Positions 47,282-60,240 of a DNA stretch of 64,000 bases are shown piece after piece. The stretch comes from Siderastrea radians (lineage: Eukaryota; Cnidaria; Anthozoa; Scleractinia; Rhizangiidae), in NCBI GenBank assembly GCA_964017195.1, contig OZ024888.1, positions 13,339,701-13,403,700 on the forward strand, given 5' to 3'. The notes beneath the pieces are model-generated. The model saw nothing but the letters and a program-made list of their open reading frames with translations. It was not told the origin of the DNA and searched no databases. Position 1 is the stretch's first letter. Each line of letters starts with the position of its first letter. The translations under genes were made by a program, and so were the position numbers.

Positions 47282-47737
47282 CTATTGATCCCAGATGTTC
47301 TTTCAAATGGCTTGAATTTTATGTTGCTCCACGGACTGTTGGTTTCACTCTGCGGTTTGAAAAAAATGATCACATGATCACAAGTTTGTTCACCGCAAGA
47401 ACTAAATTTGTTGACTCAAGCTCGACAACACTCAACTTTCGCTGAATGAATTTTTACTAGCCGCCGCATTTCATGTCCTCAGATAACACTTTTCCCGAAT
47501 TTTCCCTTAAGATATTGTTTATAACCAGTATAAGATGATATTTTAATTCAGGAGATGGCATTATTTTAGGATATGTGATGATTGCGGGTTGAAATTCATT
47601 TGTCCCATGTTCAACGTTACAGATTTTGTGGTCAGCTTGCGGTCAACAAACTTGTGGTCACGTGATTACTATTTTGAAACCGCAGAGTGAAGCGACACAA
47701 AATTTAAGCCATTTGAAAGGATGTCTGGGATCAATAG
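47282..47737. mobile_element. TA-flanked MITE
   Basis: TA|CTATTGATCCCAGATG at the left and GGGATCAATAG|TA at the right form inverted ends of about 120 bp. Inner matching blocks are CTTTCAAATGGCTTGAATTTT, TTTCACTCTGCGGTTT and ACAAGTTTGTTCACCGCAAG (left), with their complements at 47627-47730. The left arm has an 18 bp insertion. A TA duplication suggests mobilisation by a Tc1/mariner-type transposase. Confidence 0.7.
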
Positions 47738-48955
47738 TACCCTGGTTAGCCCTGCTAACTAGGCCTGGTTTGATTTGCCGAGATTCTGGCAAGTCTATTT
47801 ACAGGGAGCCCACATAAACTACGTCACTTTTAGTAGTTTCAAAATGTATAAATTCCCTGCTCATATAATTGGCCCCTATATTTATTTGCAAACCTATCTC
47901 TAACAGTCAAATCTTCAGCAAAGTACATTTGATGAAGGCAATCCGATTTCAAAAACTAAATTACAAGAACATTAATGGAATTTCGAATATTTTTCTTAGT
48001 TAAAAACTTACAAGGTCGGTTCTCTTTGAGTGAACGTGTTCGCAAACAATATTGAAAACCCACATTGTAAGTTACTGCACATCGTGATCATCTGCGTGGA
48101 GACTAAAAGAAAGACGGCTTACCTCTGTTTCCTGTATTTCCGTGAATGGGGAGATCCAATCCAGAATAGGAGAAGAAAACTTAGCTTAACAAGCCTCATC
48201 GAAGCGTGGTTCAAGTTCAAGTTCAAACATCCCGCCAGTTTAAATCTGTTTAAATCCACGACGATTTTGTATTCGTGCGTGATAGAGGTGGTTTTAAAAC
48301 TCTCTACGAAGCTTTGTGGGATCACCAGCGATTCTCAGATCACTAGCATTTTACAAAAAAAGCACTATTCCAGAAATCAAATGGAGTAAATTCTCGTTTT
48401 TTACCTTTCAAAGACGTTGAAGAAATATCACACTTTCGTGTAATTTCACAATGGACGCCACGAAGTGTCGCTAACACGGAAACCGCTGATCAAATCCGCC
48501 GCCTCATCTCGTTTCCGGTTCCCTTAGAGCTACGCCTCGGGGAGGGAATTATTTCCAGCAAATTTTTTCTACAACAGCTACGACCCAATTTTTTTCTTTT
48601 TGAACAATTTTTTTTCTTTTTCACGAGGTTAGGCAAGAAACCAGTTTTGTAGTTTGATTTTTTTTCATTTCGCCTGAGGTTGAAAAGATACGTGAAAAGA
48701 TAAATTGAAGTTTACACTAAGACGCTTTCTGTTATAATCCGTGATCAACAGCCTTACGATAAGATTAACATTCCTTGTCATTGCTTATAAAATGACATGA
48801 TTAAATGAAAGGTTGACAAATCCAGAGCCCAATGCATGAGTTTTCGCTAACCTCTTTCTGACAAGTCACTTTCCGTCATGATTTTATTAAATGCCATGAC
48901 TGTTGTCATGGACACACATATTTCATTTCTCTCTGTATTTCGTTAAATAATAAAC
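47738..48955. other. Gene-free stretch
   Basis: A phrase TAGTTTCAAAATGT near 47833 repeats one near 46886, hinting at an old duplication around the MITE. The 119-codon frame at 48030-48389 has no recognisable features. Confidence 0.4.
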
Positions 48956-50470
48956 TGCAAATTGATGGAAAGTTTGCGCGTAATCAAGGGTAAAAAGTCG
49001 TAAAGAGCATAAAGAACGGTGCTTAAAGATTCGTAATGGGCTGAAAAGAGGCGTAAATTTTATTAAGTGGTCACAGCAAAGCCGCTCAAAATACAAGAGG
49101 AAATCGTTGATGATCACCTTATATTTCATTTTTGCCTGTCTTCTGCAGAAATAACCTGTCAATTAGAAAATGTATTGCCCGTAAAGAAGGATAAAGAATC
49201 GTAAAGAGCATAAACAGCAGTGCGTAAAGATTCGTAAACAGGGTTAACCCTATCGGACACCTAAGGTGACTGCAGTATTTAGGCCAGCAGCGATCGTGCA
49301 TACTCCCTACCAGGCTCCCACAGCCATTTTTGTGTTTACAGTGCCTGTAGCTTTCATTCTGGCGAATCTTCCCGTTTCTGGCGGACTTTTCCCTAAAATT
49401 TTCGACTTTCCATCGACAGCAATGTTTGAACAGCATGCCAAAGAGTAATAGAGTCCATATTTTGAAAGATCTTGTCGACTGTTTTGATGAAAACTTCAAT
49501 ATTCCATGTGACAGTCCCGAGTCCGATATCGAAGGCTTCAAAGAATGTTATTGGAACGTGTATGAGACCTTGAATCGCCTTGAATAGTGCTATTTCAGTG
49601 GCTGGTATGAGGAATTATACAATCAAAGTGAATCCACGAAAGAAGTTAAGATGAAAGCAGTTATCTGACGTGGGAAGAAGACTGAAACCACCCACGTTCC
49701 ACATTTGAAAAAACGTGAAATTGGAGCCACCAGAAAACTGATTATTGCTTCAGCGTCTGTTTATTCGATGTTTAGTTGTTGCTAGAAGACCTACCTGGAT
49801 CACTTAAGGTGGCTTATTCACTTTTCAGTAGATACATTTGCTAGGTAAATTATGTATCAAAATGATTCTTAGACACTGTAGAAAATAATGAGACATATAA
49901 GCGATTTTTTGAGCTTGTCATCTCTGAGTATTTTAGACATAAACACTCATGTGTATAGTTTATGTTGTGTAGTTAGTTAAATATTAACTCATGCTATGAC
50001 GTCAGTATGACGTTTTCTGACGTCACGTTAACTGTTAAAGTGGGACAATTTCCTGAGAAGCAATTCTTTGAAAAAATAATCAAAATATGTTAAATGGTTT
50101 TGGAGATATGTTAATGTAACTAGAACTTGTTGAAAATTTAAAAAAATCCTGAAAATAAATTTGGTCCACAAAGGGTTAAAGAGCCGTAAAGTATTGACAG
50201 CAATGCCAGACAAAATACAGCGGGAAAATCCTGAATGAATATGGAGACGTAAAAATTTCATTTCTTTCTTTATTTTCACAAATAAGAACAGCTAATTACA
50301 CCCATCTTCATTTTTGTGCTTTACGAACCTTTATTGCCCTTTACGCAGCCATTACGCGTTCTGTGAACTTACGCGTCTTTACGCACCACGGAACCGATGC
50401 GAAAAGAAAAGGCCTTTTATTTACGTATGTTTATGCGTGATATAAACATTCGTAAATCCATGATTTCATG
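48956..50470. repeat. Diverged direct repeats and CGTAAAG clusters
   Basis: CGTAAAGA and related motifs recur at 48970-49250 (GTCGTAAAGAGCATAAAG and GTGCGTAAAGATTCGTAAA) and at 50170-50460 (CTTTACGAACC, CTTTACGCAGCC and GTCTTTACGCACC). The parts near 49050-49130 and 50175-50270 are alignable in the same orientation (CACAGCAAAGCCG...CAAAATACA). Possibly the subterminal region of an unrecognised element together with 42425-42760. Confidence 0.45.
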
Positions 50471-51840
50471 CTGTGTTTGCAGATGGGCACTTTCTATCTC
50501 CTCTAAAAAAAAACAAGCACGTCCTCGAATGAGAATTTTTTCTCTTCAAGCAATCCAATCTCTTCTATATGCGCCGTCCAGTTTAAAGCAGTCCTTCATG
50601 TCTTTTCGTTTTCATGATGAGCTATTAAGAGGAATGTATTCATTCGAAAAATGTAAAATTGCCGTATAGAAAATGGCGCGTACGCGTACGAGGAACCAAC
50701 GGCCACGGTCTTCAGAGCAAGTTTCTCCTGTGATAACAGGCGATTCGAATTCTTTCTTGTCATTGTTCATTAAGAGGCTGTCTCCCTAAGAGTGTTCCAC
50801 TCGATCTCGGACTCAAAAATAGATTTCCTTCAAATTTCTACCACAAATACTAATATCTATCCCTACTACTAAAATGCACTTGAAATGATCCAAAAGTTTA
50901 TTTTGCTCCCGTTTTGAGGATTTGATTGTCAGTATACCGTAAGTGACTAAAATTTGGCTATTTTGGGCGCCGTAGTACGGGGTTTTTCAATTATCGTTTA
51001 AAAAGACTTCGCACCATCACAACCTTCAAATTTACACCCATTTGATAGCTTATTACTTCTTTTTACCGCTCCTGTGTCATTTGGACATTTTCCCGATCGA
51101 GATCGTGTGAAACTGAAAATGATAAATGAACTAATTTAATAAGTCACCCGAACTGGACGAAATAGTGCTTTTGAAACATGCCAAAATTCTCAATTGAGGC
51201 ACTTAGGCCAGACGTAAAAACCCGTTCTAGACATAGACTAAGCACTATTTCCTAGAATTATACACTAAAACTTGCGGCAGAATGCGATTCTGAGAAATTG
51301 TGTCGAAGTTTAGTAAGCCATTTTCGCCAATGGTGTCTTGCGTGACATGAATTTCCATTCAAGTGTTGTTATATATATCCGCCTAATCAAAGAGATGTCG
51401 ATGGTGGTTCAAAAAATTATACATAGTACTTTTCCTGTTTTTGCTATGAAACCGATTCTGGAGGTCCAAAACCTCGAATAGATACTGTAGTTACTTTATT
51501 TGCCACTCACTTTGCCGGTTCGATAAATAACTCTCCCCTCCGGCAAAGGATTCGGCGGTTTCATCATAGAGGTGATGAAAAAGTCTTTTTCTCTTGGTCA
51601 TGAGATGACACGAGGAAGCTATAATCCCTATAGTGCTTTCAGCTATACTTTAAATTCACCAGTTCCAGTCGCCGTGAGTCTTAAGAGGAAACAAACGAGA
51701 AAGAAAACGATTCCAACCTCAACCTGGGAGTTGCGTTACACTTTGATCAGTAAGGCGATATACAAATGTTCGTCAACAACATTTTATTTTTAACTTAAAA
51801 ATAACAATGACAGCGAGCAGCTAATACGGCAAGAGCTGTA

Positions 51841-51842
<2 letters not shown>

Positions 51843-51894
<52 letters not shown>
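51843..51894. repeat. (AT)n microsatellite
   Basis: About 26 uninterrupted AT units. Confidence 0.97.
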
Positions 51895-51899
<5 letters not shown>

Positions 51900-51944
51900 C
51901 ACTGTCTAAGGAGAGGCTTGTCACAGAGAGTTGTCATTTCTCGC

Positions 51945-52742
51945 GGTCAGGATACAAAATTAATTTATATTTTAAATTTTGTGCTTTTCCACCCTCCCCC
52001 ACCCTAAGAATGTATTTTCTAAATGGTTTATTCTGATTGCACGAACAAAGGTTACAAGAGTTCAAGTTATAGTACAACTAAAGGTCCTAAGACACATCTT
52101 TAGACGCGCAAACTGTACTTATTTTAGGAAGGTGGTGTACTGACTGAAGCTGGAGCAGGGAGGAGCCATTAGGTCCCGGAAACCATCTCTGCTGGTCTAC
52201 CCTGCGACACTCTAAGCCCCGTACGTAGTAGAAAGGAAATAACTTTGCTTGACTAACTGAAACCAGCTCTAAATAAAGGAACCCTGTAGAAGACAGAGGC
52301 CATAACGGCTGAATTCCCCATCCAGCGGTTTTCCCCTTTCAAAGTCAATAAGGGAGTGGTCATGAAAGGGGAAGGGGGGGGGGGAGCGGAGTAAAGTTAT
52401 GTTCTGGTAGGCGCAGATGCTACGCAATATCCGAATGACGTTAATAATTTATCCACGTGCGTCAATGATTAAGGTCAGTATTCGTCAAACCTTTTTCTTT
52501 TTTTTTCTTCGACTGATTTTCTTGTGAAATATCGATGCCTGCCTGACACGCGAAAGAGGCTCTTTGCTTGTGCGCGAGCCTCCCTTATCCTTACTTGTAA
52601 TTTTCAAGGTCATTCCATTTGTGCCCGTCCGTTTCGCCCAACCAGCAAGAAATAGCAAGCTGTTTTCGCTTGTGTTGTTTCTATAATATGGGATATGTTT
52701 TGGGTTTGTGCCTTTTGCCTCAGCTTCCCGCATTCCTCTAGG
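51945..52742 (+). repeat. Internal direct repeat, copy 1
   Basis: About 800 bp, closely matched by 53693-54471. Shared blocks include AGGTCCCGGAAACCA, GCGACACTCTAAGCCCCGTA and GTAGTAGAAAGGAAATAACT. A poly-G run lies near 52374. Confidence 0.8.
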
Positions 52743-53188
52743 CTATTTTTTTTCTGTCGGCGTTAACCCTCATACGTACAAGCAATCTCATTCCCCCACT
52801 GTGATACAAGGGATGGGGTTGATGGACTCTTGGATTTCGTTTTGTTACAATATTTCGAAAAAATTTCGCCTTTTGAAGATAGTCTTAAAGTGCTCTACGA
52901 GATGAGGTAGAAAGTAGATATTATCATACAAAAACGGTCGAAATTGAAAATTTTTCATGCTAGACGAGTAAAGAAGGAGATATGCTGTTTGTCGATATCG
53001 TATACTTTCTCACCGAAAAAAGTTGAAAAACATGCATTTTATATCAAACTTTGCCATAATGTGGCTAACGGATACATGCGTAAAGCTTCTGAAAACGGCA
53101 GGTGCTGACAAAAAATGTGTTTGAAGAAATTGACAGCCTGCAGGCCTCCTCCCCCTTCTACGTCCCAGGATCATAATTAAGCATCATT

Positions 53189-53690
53189 TTATTTACAACA
53201 CCGACACTCGTGAATAACGTCTTTCACCAAATGAATCAGATCCGCATTTCGATCTTTTGCTCGAAAAAGAACCTCAAAATGGTGAAGTATTGTTTTTAGC
53301 ATGGCGACACTGAATATGCCTATTTTTTCTGTTCTTATAATAGTCACAAAAATCATAGGCGTCAAAACTATGGGATTTGTGAGCGCGATTTCTTCATTTA
53401 TATCGTCCACCAAAGCGCAGCAGTCTCATACCAGAATTGACGGCCTCAATATCTTGATTTTCATCTTCTTCTGGCAGCGCTGTCGCATCCGTTGATGCAG
53501 TGCTAGCATCCTGGCCGCGGGACTTCTGTCGTGAAGCTAAACATGAAAAGAAGCTGGTAATCTGGGTCTTCGTGAGCCATTCTTCTTTTTCAAACAGCCT
53601 TTCGTTTCTTTCATTTCGTGCATTACTTATGCTATTTGCTTGAACTTGATCTGGGTCAGCCGTTTTCCCACGTCCAACTTTGCTGTGGTC
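53189..53690 (-). pseudogene. Unassigned coding relic between the direct repeats
   Basis: On the minus strand one frame runs from the edge of direct repeat 2 through KVGRGKTADPDQVQANS, NARNERNERLF, EEWLTKTQITSFFSCLASR and an acidic EEDENQDIEAVNS. A second frame starts about one base out of register and encodes VDDINEEIALTNPIVL, LHHFEVLFRAKDRNADL and a Cys-rich end before a stop at 53189. WLT.Q(I/V).SFFSRLA-like segments occur in uncharacterised cnidarian proteins that I associate with mobile DNA, but I cannot name the family. No ATG suits the first frame. Probably the remnant of an internal gene or a captured exon. Confidence 0.45.
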
Positions 53691-53692
53691 TT

Positions 53693-54471
53693 GTGGCCAG
53701 GATTCAAAATTAATTTATAGTTTAAATCTTCTCCTTTTTCACCCTCCCTCATCCTTCAGAATGTATGTTCTAAAGTGTTCATGTTGATCGCACGAACGAA
53801 CATTACAGCACTTCAAGTTGTAGTACGACAAAAGGTCTAAAGTCACATTTTAGACGTGCAAACTGTACTTAGTTTAGGAAGGGTGGGGTAGACTGAAGCT
53901 CCACAGGGAAGAGCCACTAGGTCCCGGAAACCACCTGAGCTGTTCTAGCCTGCGACACTCTAAGCCCCGTACGTAGTAGAAAGGAAATAACTTTGCTTGA
54001 CTAAGTGAAACCAGCTCCAGTAAAAGGAACCCCAATGAAGACAGAGGTCATGACGGCTGAATCACTTATTTAGCGACGCGCGTTCCTTTTAAAGTCTACA
54101 AGGGAGTGGCCCTGAAAGGGGTGGGGAGGGGTATGTCTTAACAGACGCGGATGCGACGCAATATCCAAATGATATTAATAATTTATTTACATGCAGCAAT
54201 GATGTAGGCCAGTGTTCATCAAAGCTTTCGTTTTTTCTTTGAGATGTTGTCGTGTAATGTCGTTGCCTGACAAGCGAATAAGCCTCTTTGCTCGTGCGCG
54301 AACCTCCCTAATTTTCAAGCTTATTCCCTAGTTTTCAGTTTGCCAGTTTGTCCGTTTCGCCCTACCAGCTCGCAAGAAATCACGGGCTGTTTTCGCTTGT
54401 GCAGTTTCGGTCATATGGGATACGTTTTGCGTCTATGCTTTTTTCATCAGCTTAGTGCATTCCTCGAGGCG
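53693..54471 (+). repeat. Internal direct repeat, copy 2
   Basis: Matches 51945-52742 in the same orientation, with small indels. The two copies flank the coding relic. Confidence 0.8.
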
Positions 54472-55875
54472 GACGGAGACTTCGCGTGCGGACCACTCTG
54501 AATATGGACTTCGAGTTAAAATATGCTTTTTATATACTCACTCGGTTCCACAATATAAAATTTTCGCTATCTTAAATGATTCGTACTAATACTGCCGGAC
54601 GAATTGACTCGAAAAGTATAACGCTTGTACCCTGAGAACCACAAAGTTTATACTGCTTGAGACCACTGATCTGCGGAATCATTCGATTTTTCTGAAAAGT
54701 TTTGTAGACCAGAGCTTTTTTCCATTTTCATATCAATTCCAAACTGGCAGAATGACGTTGCTAAGTTCACAGATTGAAAACGTTGAGTGAAATCAATTGT
54801 AGCAGAGTAATATTTACGCTAGTCCGCTGTACACTCAGTCCCATGTTCCAAGCTTGTATTCCATAATCGGAAGTCCGTTGTCCGCAGTCCGGAAATGCGA
54901 TTTTTACTGGCCTGTTTATATTTTGTAACACAAGTCGTGAAACATTTAATTCATCGGTTGTTCTCCAGAAATATAGCGACTGGATCTCGGTACCTTCCTT
55001 ATAAATCGCTACTTTGTCGTCTTCGTATCTTGTGATGAACAAAAAGACTGTACGTTGCACATTTTATGAACCGCCAAAGCGTTCGACGGAAAGAGTTTTA
55101 AATAACAAGATAGGCGACATTATGAGGTGATTTCTCAGGTCAAGGAGCATAAGAATAGATGTTGATATAGCAACATGAGAAAGAAGAGGCCATTGTATGT
55201 AGAAATGTAATCAGATTTCCCTTCATTTGGGTAGAATTATTGATAAATTAAGCGACAATAAGAATACAACAAGTCTTCCGACTGGAATGGTAGTCTATGT
55301 CACGCAAGACACCATTGGCGAAAATGGCTTACTAAACTTCGACACAATTTCTCAGAATCGCATTCTGCCGCAAGTTTTATTGCATAATTCTAGGAAACAG
55401 TGCTTAATCTATGCCTAGAACGGGTTTTTATGTGTGACCTAAGTGCCTCAATTGAGAATTTTGGCATGTTTCAAAAGCACTATTTCATCCAGTTCGAGTG
55501 ACTAATATTAAATTAGTTCATTTATCATTTTCAGTTTCATACGATTTCGATCGGGAAAATGTCCAAATGACACAGGAGCGGTAAAAAGAAGTAATAAGCT
55601 ATCAAATGGGTGTAAATTTGAAGGCTGTGATGGTCGAAGTCTTTTTAAACGATAATTGAAAAACCCCGTACTACGGCGCCCAAAATAGCCAAATTTTAGT
55701 CACTTACGGTATACTGACAATCAAATCCTCAAACCGGAGCAAAATAAACTTTTGGATCATTTCAAGTGCATTTTAGTAGTAGGGATAGACAGTAGTATTT
55801 GTGGTAGAAATTTGAAGGAAATCTATTTTTGAGTCCGAGGTCGAGTGGAACACTCTTAAGGAGACAGCCTCTTAA

Positions 55876-57024
55876 GGGTCATTGCTCTGACATAAATGTG
55901 GTTAAATGTCGATTAAAGTACTTCCTTTTTACATGAAGCCTTAAAAAAGGTGGTTAGCATTTAAGTTCGGCAGAAGCTTAAGTCCGCCATTTACGCGTGT
56001 GACTACTGAGACCGTTCAAACATTTTACATGAAATATGGGGCGAGGGACGCCGTCGTACGGTCGCGTGACGTCATGACCATCAAAATTGACTAGCACTGA
56101 TATATATTCAAATTTCTATAGGTATGGTGATCCGCTTTTGTGGCCTTCGGCCGCAAAGGAGCTCCGCAATTATTCTTTTTGTATCCATGGGAGTAATTTC
56201 TGGTGTACGTGCCATATAAGCCCCTTGAAATGACTCTTTCCTTTACCTACTTCATATTGATGGGTTGTGCTGTTAAGTCAGACAAGTCTTCTGCTCCTTT
56301 CTAATCTCCTTTAAGTTCGGAAAATTGCGCAGACAGTCCTCTTGAGCGGTAGATAACGTGGACTCATCTATACCACGCGCGCGCTTCGCGGTAACCATCT
56401 TTCTGATTGTCACAAATGACCCTCACTACGAGGTGTTGATGTCAGCTGTCAAAACTGACCAATCAGAGGGTATACCAGGAGCTGGTATACCGGAACAGGC
56501 CGTTAAAAAAATCCTTACAGGCTCCGCCATCTTGTCTCTCCCCTGCCCCTTCGCTTTTTTCGCGCTCTTTTTCTCAATTCACGCTTTCCCCACTATCTCG
56601 GAGCCTGGAACAGGCTATCGGCACATCGCTTACGTTCGCAGCATTTGGATTCCCTACGCCAAACACAGCAAAGCTAGTGCCTTCTGATCTTTTTTTTCTC
56701 ACAACCATGGTTTTTGCGACAACCGAACACGTTTTCCCAGGAAAAAACCCAGTGCGTATCGCAACTCAGTAACTCGCTTACCTCGCGTAACTCGCATAAC
56801 ATCGAATCGATTCGAAGTACATATCGCTTAAATTCGCAGCATTTTGCCGCAGTCCCGACCTCAAACATAACAGAGCTTGTGCCTTCTGGTTTTTGCTGTC
56901 CACAACCATGGTTTTTGTGACGGTCGGGACACATTTTTCCAGAAAAACACACGCCTCTTTAATCGACTGAGCTGCGATCAATAAAAAGCTCTTTAAGTAT
57001 TAAAATGAAGAGTCCATTTGACAG
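55876..57024. repeat. Repeat-rich stretch including a diverged direct duplication
   Basis: 56636-56750 and 56832-56945 are diverged direct copies (TTCGCAGCATTT, GTGCCTTCTG, CACAACCATGGTTTTTG and a final CCAGnAAAAA). A GGAGCCTGGAACAGGCTA motif, common in coral repeats, is at 56600-56617. TTTCCTTTACCTACTTCATA near 56239 recurs at 58531, with GTAATTT and TGCTGTTAAGTCA around it. Confidence 0.55.
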
Positions 57025-57095
57025 CATTGCAGGTTGGTCAAGTGGTTAAAGCGATCCAACAGCAGGGACAGGAGTGGGTTCGATTCCCAAATGGA
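57025..57095 (+). repeat. tRNA-like sequence, probable SINE head
   Basis: GGTTGGTCAAGTGGTTAAAGCG provides an A box and GGGTTCGATTCCC a B box with four of five T-stem pairs. No acceptor stem forms and the anticodon arm is poor; a T-rich tail follows. It resembles a Leu/Ser-type tRNA-derived SINE or pseudogene, not a functional tRNA. Confidence 0.45.
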
Positions 57096-60000
57096 GAAAG
57101 TTTTTGTTTTCATTCTTTTTCTTTTCTTTTTTGGTAATTACTTTAAAAATGAACAAGTTCCAGCAATAAGAAAGTGGAGCTCCGCTTTTTGGCTTGGCTT
57201 AATCTTTATATTATTGTTTCTTGTCTTATTAATATTTGTGTCACTGTAATTTGTTGCATTTGAGTCCAAATCAAGAATTTCAGCGGATCATATAAATTCC
57301 ATAATAAGAATTTTTTAAGTTAAAAGTTCGTGTGGAGAAAATTCACTGGGGATGTTTAGAAGACTTGGCTTTACGTGTCGTTATCGGCAACTGACAGCTG
57401 TCAGGCTGGTAAATCTGATAAGCTGCGTGTCAGTAATCTTTACACCAGTTTTGAAGAGAATTCCAAGACTTCGCCAAAACGGTTTGTGTGGTGTACTGCT
57501 CTTAATCAGTCGCCCTTTGATATAAGGTCGCTTTGTCGCTGTGAATCCAGGTGAAAGTAATTTTGGTTTCGTGTTGTGCAGCGTAATTAAGTTAGCTGAG
57601 CTTGCGTTGTAAATTACATAATCGGTCGTCTTGTGTAATCGGTCGATTTTAGTTGTGCACAGGTAAGCTGTATATAAGGAAAGAGATGCAGAACAGTATT
57701 ATTTACCTGATTCTTCTAATTTAAGGGATTTTAAGCAGACATTAGATGTTACTGAACAGAAGGTTTTTGTGTTTATAGCATGTCAGACTTTTAATGTTCT
57801 TAAATTGCAACATGGCGCCATTTGTGATTTTGGCGAAATTCAGTTCGCGTTCGAATTGACTAATAAGATTGTCCCAGAAATACAAAACTATAACTTTTTT
57901 GAACTATATTCAGATACTCCAAGTTACAATATTAGACATTTTGATGAACTACAGCATACATTTCTACGAAGTTGTTTCGGGCATGCTTTGGTGAGTAATC
58001 GAACGGCTGAACATATAAGTTCAAAATCTGTGCTTCTTTTCTTCAGGAAGACCGTGAGACTAAAAAGAACACCATATTTCAATTAAATAAGAGGCAGTTT
58101 GTACATTTATAGCTGTAGACGTCTGGCTGTTGTATTTTATTTCGAAAGAGAATCTTGCAAAAAGTGCAAAATTTCAGGCTCACGCACAGCCAAATGGTCA
58201 ATTGGTTCAGTTTAACCGTTTATTTCGTTCAAAAGGGATATTTCGAGAAACTAACCGCATTTCACTTTGTTTAGCCATGCTAGACTTGGTATTAAAAGGC
58301 CCTGCCTTGAGGCTGCACACAGCTATTGTGTAGCTCTTACAGTTCCTCACATCCTTTAGGTGCCATAGAAACTGGAGTATTCGTAGACTAAATGCAGGAC
58401 GTGGCGTTATCCCATCTAGGGAGGGGAGAAACAGTCCTACTTTTTCTTTACTTTAGTAACCACGGAGGTAATTTATGGTGTAGGGGCATCAATCATTTCC
58501 ATATGAGTCCCTTAAAAGACCTCTTTCCTTTACCTACTTCATATTGATGGGATGTGCTGTTAAGTCATCCATTTTGTACTGCTGGCTAAGTCTAAAGAGC
58601 ATGGTTAAAGCTAATGTTCTTTTTAATTGAATCACAAGATATTTGTACTTGTTTTCCTACTTATAATTAATTAAGAAAAAGGATGATTTTTACCATAGCA
58701 ATACAATTTTTTAGGCAAAAAGTAACATCTCTATCACCTTTGCCAAACCGTGCATTCTTGTACTCCCTTCTCCTATTACAAACCAACAATCAAACTTGGA
58801 TATGTTTGTGAACTTTCAAACGGATTGTTGCTGCTGCAAGCAAAGTACAATAATGTAGCACTCCACCATAAAACAGCAAACATACGCATTATTCATACAG
58901 CGTGATATGTCACATAAAAGCACCCATCTAAGAATTTACCTTCTTAAGCGGGCGATGTAAGTAGACGCCTTTTCCCTCAACGTTAAAGCTTTTTTTCTTA
59001 GTTATCACCGAGACTTGATTCCATCCAAAAATGCTATCATGGGGTCATAGCACGAGCTCCCATAAATCTAGGAGATATTTTTCGCGTTTTTGTAAAAGTA
59101 AACGTAAAGAAAAAGAAGGGGGTGGGGAATTGATGAGTTTTAAGAACATTGAAAATTGCTAGAAAAAGAAGGCGGGAGTAAAATTTAAACTTAATAATTA
59201 GTAGATGGACACCAGAACAGGCAACAAACGAGCCCAAGTGCTCCCGCGAGGGGGTGGCCTATCTGATGGTGCGTACACAAACGTTATCCCTCCCTCATTT
59301 TCTTTTAAAATCTTATCCTATAGCCTAAAAATTTACGTATACTGCCCCCTTAAATTGACAACCAAACATAAATTTAGTAAAGTTTTCTAACGTCCAATTA
59401 AAGTACTTGTGTATGCATGTATCAAACATGCAATGCTGTTATGAATGGTCTATGATACATTCATAAATGCAACTGAAGAAAGTTGCAAAGTGCTGTAGAA
59501 GTCAGTTGAGGGAAGGAATAAAAGTGGAATACAAACGCTCTTCTCTCCTGCACTCTGAGTACTACCTGTGTAAATGAATACATAATTGCACAAAAATGCG
59601 TACTGTTAAAGCAGGCATGAACAAAGTATATATGAACATGAATAACATTAACAATGACCGCAAAGTAAACATGTTCCAAGGTTATTAGCAGAGAAAAAAC
59701 GTGTTTTCTGTACGTGTAGTGCAGATTTTTTAACCTTTAGTTCTTATCGGTAAAACGTTTTTCAAAGACAAGAATGTCAGCTTGCTAGCACAAGACAAAA
59801 GATGACATCACATTTTCTTCAGACTCTAGCTTTTTGAAGAAATCTGTTGGTTATCAAAGCAAAAATCGCCGCCGTTTTGTTTTGATTATCTGCCAGGCAC
59901 TTCACGTTTAGCGCCTTTCCCATGACCCCATTGCACCTCCCTAAAATACGGCGTAGAAATAGAAGCGCGTTAGTAAGAGACAGACCGCCGATTAATGCAA

Positions 60001-60240
60001 CACACACAAACCCTAAGGTAGGCTAAAGGAAGGATAGGTGTATTTGTGTTAATGACAAAGCTTTGTATTACAGTTAAAGCTTTATTAAGCCACCTTCTCC
60101 AACATGCTCCCCTTTAGAACGTTTTTAAGTCCCGGCCAAACCAGGGACATTTATGAATAACAAAACAATCCTAGTAGGCTAACTGTAACATAGGTTCTGC
60201 CTTATACGTGTGTACTTACTTCTTTGCATATCTTTTACAG
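57096..60240. other. Stretch upstream of the TPR array without recognised exons
   Basis: Short frames only. The 5' exon and promoter of the TPR gene may be here. A diverged copy of the 56.2 kb repeat lies at 58455-58570. Confidence 0.4.

Larger units (their letters stand above)
50774..55871. mobile_element. TTAA-flanked element with long inverted repeats
   Basis: TTAA|GAGGCTGTCTCC (50774) and GGAGACAGCCTC|TTAA (55871) bound a 5098 bp element, with TTAA at 50770-50773 and 55872-55875. The inverted repeats (about 50774-51352 and 55295-55871) are very similar and include GCGCCGTAGTACGGGGTTTT and AATTCTCAATTGAGGCACTT. Weaker similarity continues some 50 bp further in. The inside has two 0.8 kb direct repeats, an (AT)n tract and a minus-strand coding relic, but no transposase I can recognise. 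The element is therefore non-autonomous, probably of a TTAA-using superfamily. Confidence 0.8.

Noticed and set aside
48030..48389. 119-codon plus-strand frame as a gene
   Set aside because: No motif, no splice partners and low-complexity composition.
57025..57095. Functional tRNA gene
   Set aside because: A and B boxes are present but the acceptor and anticodon stems do not form.
57769..58086. 105-codon plus-strand frame as a gene
   Set aside because: No ATG at its true start, no recognisable domain and no linked exons.
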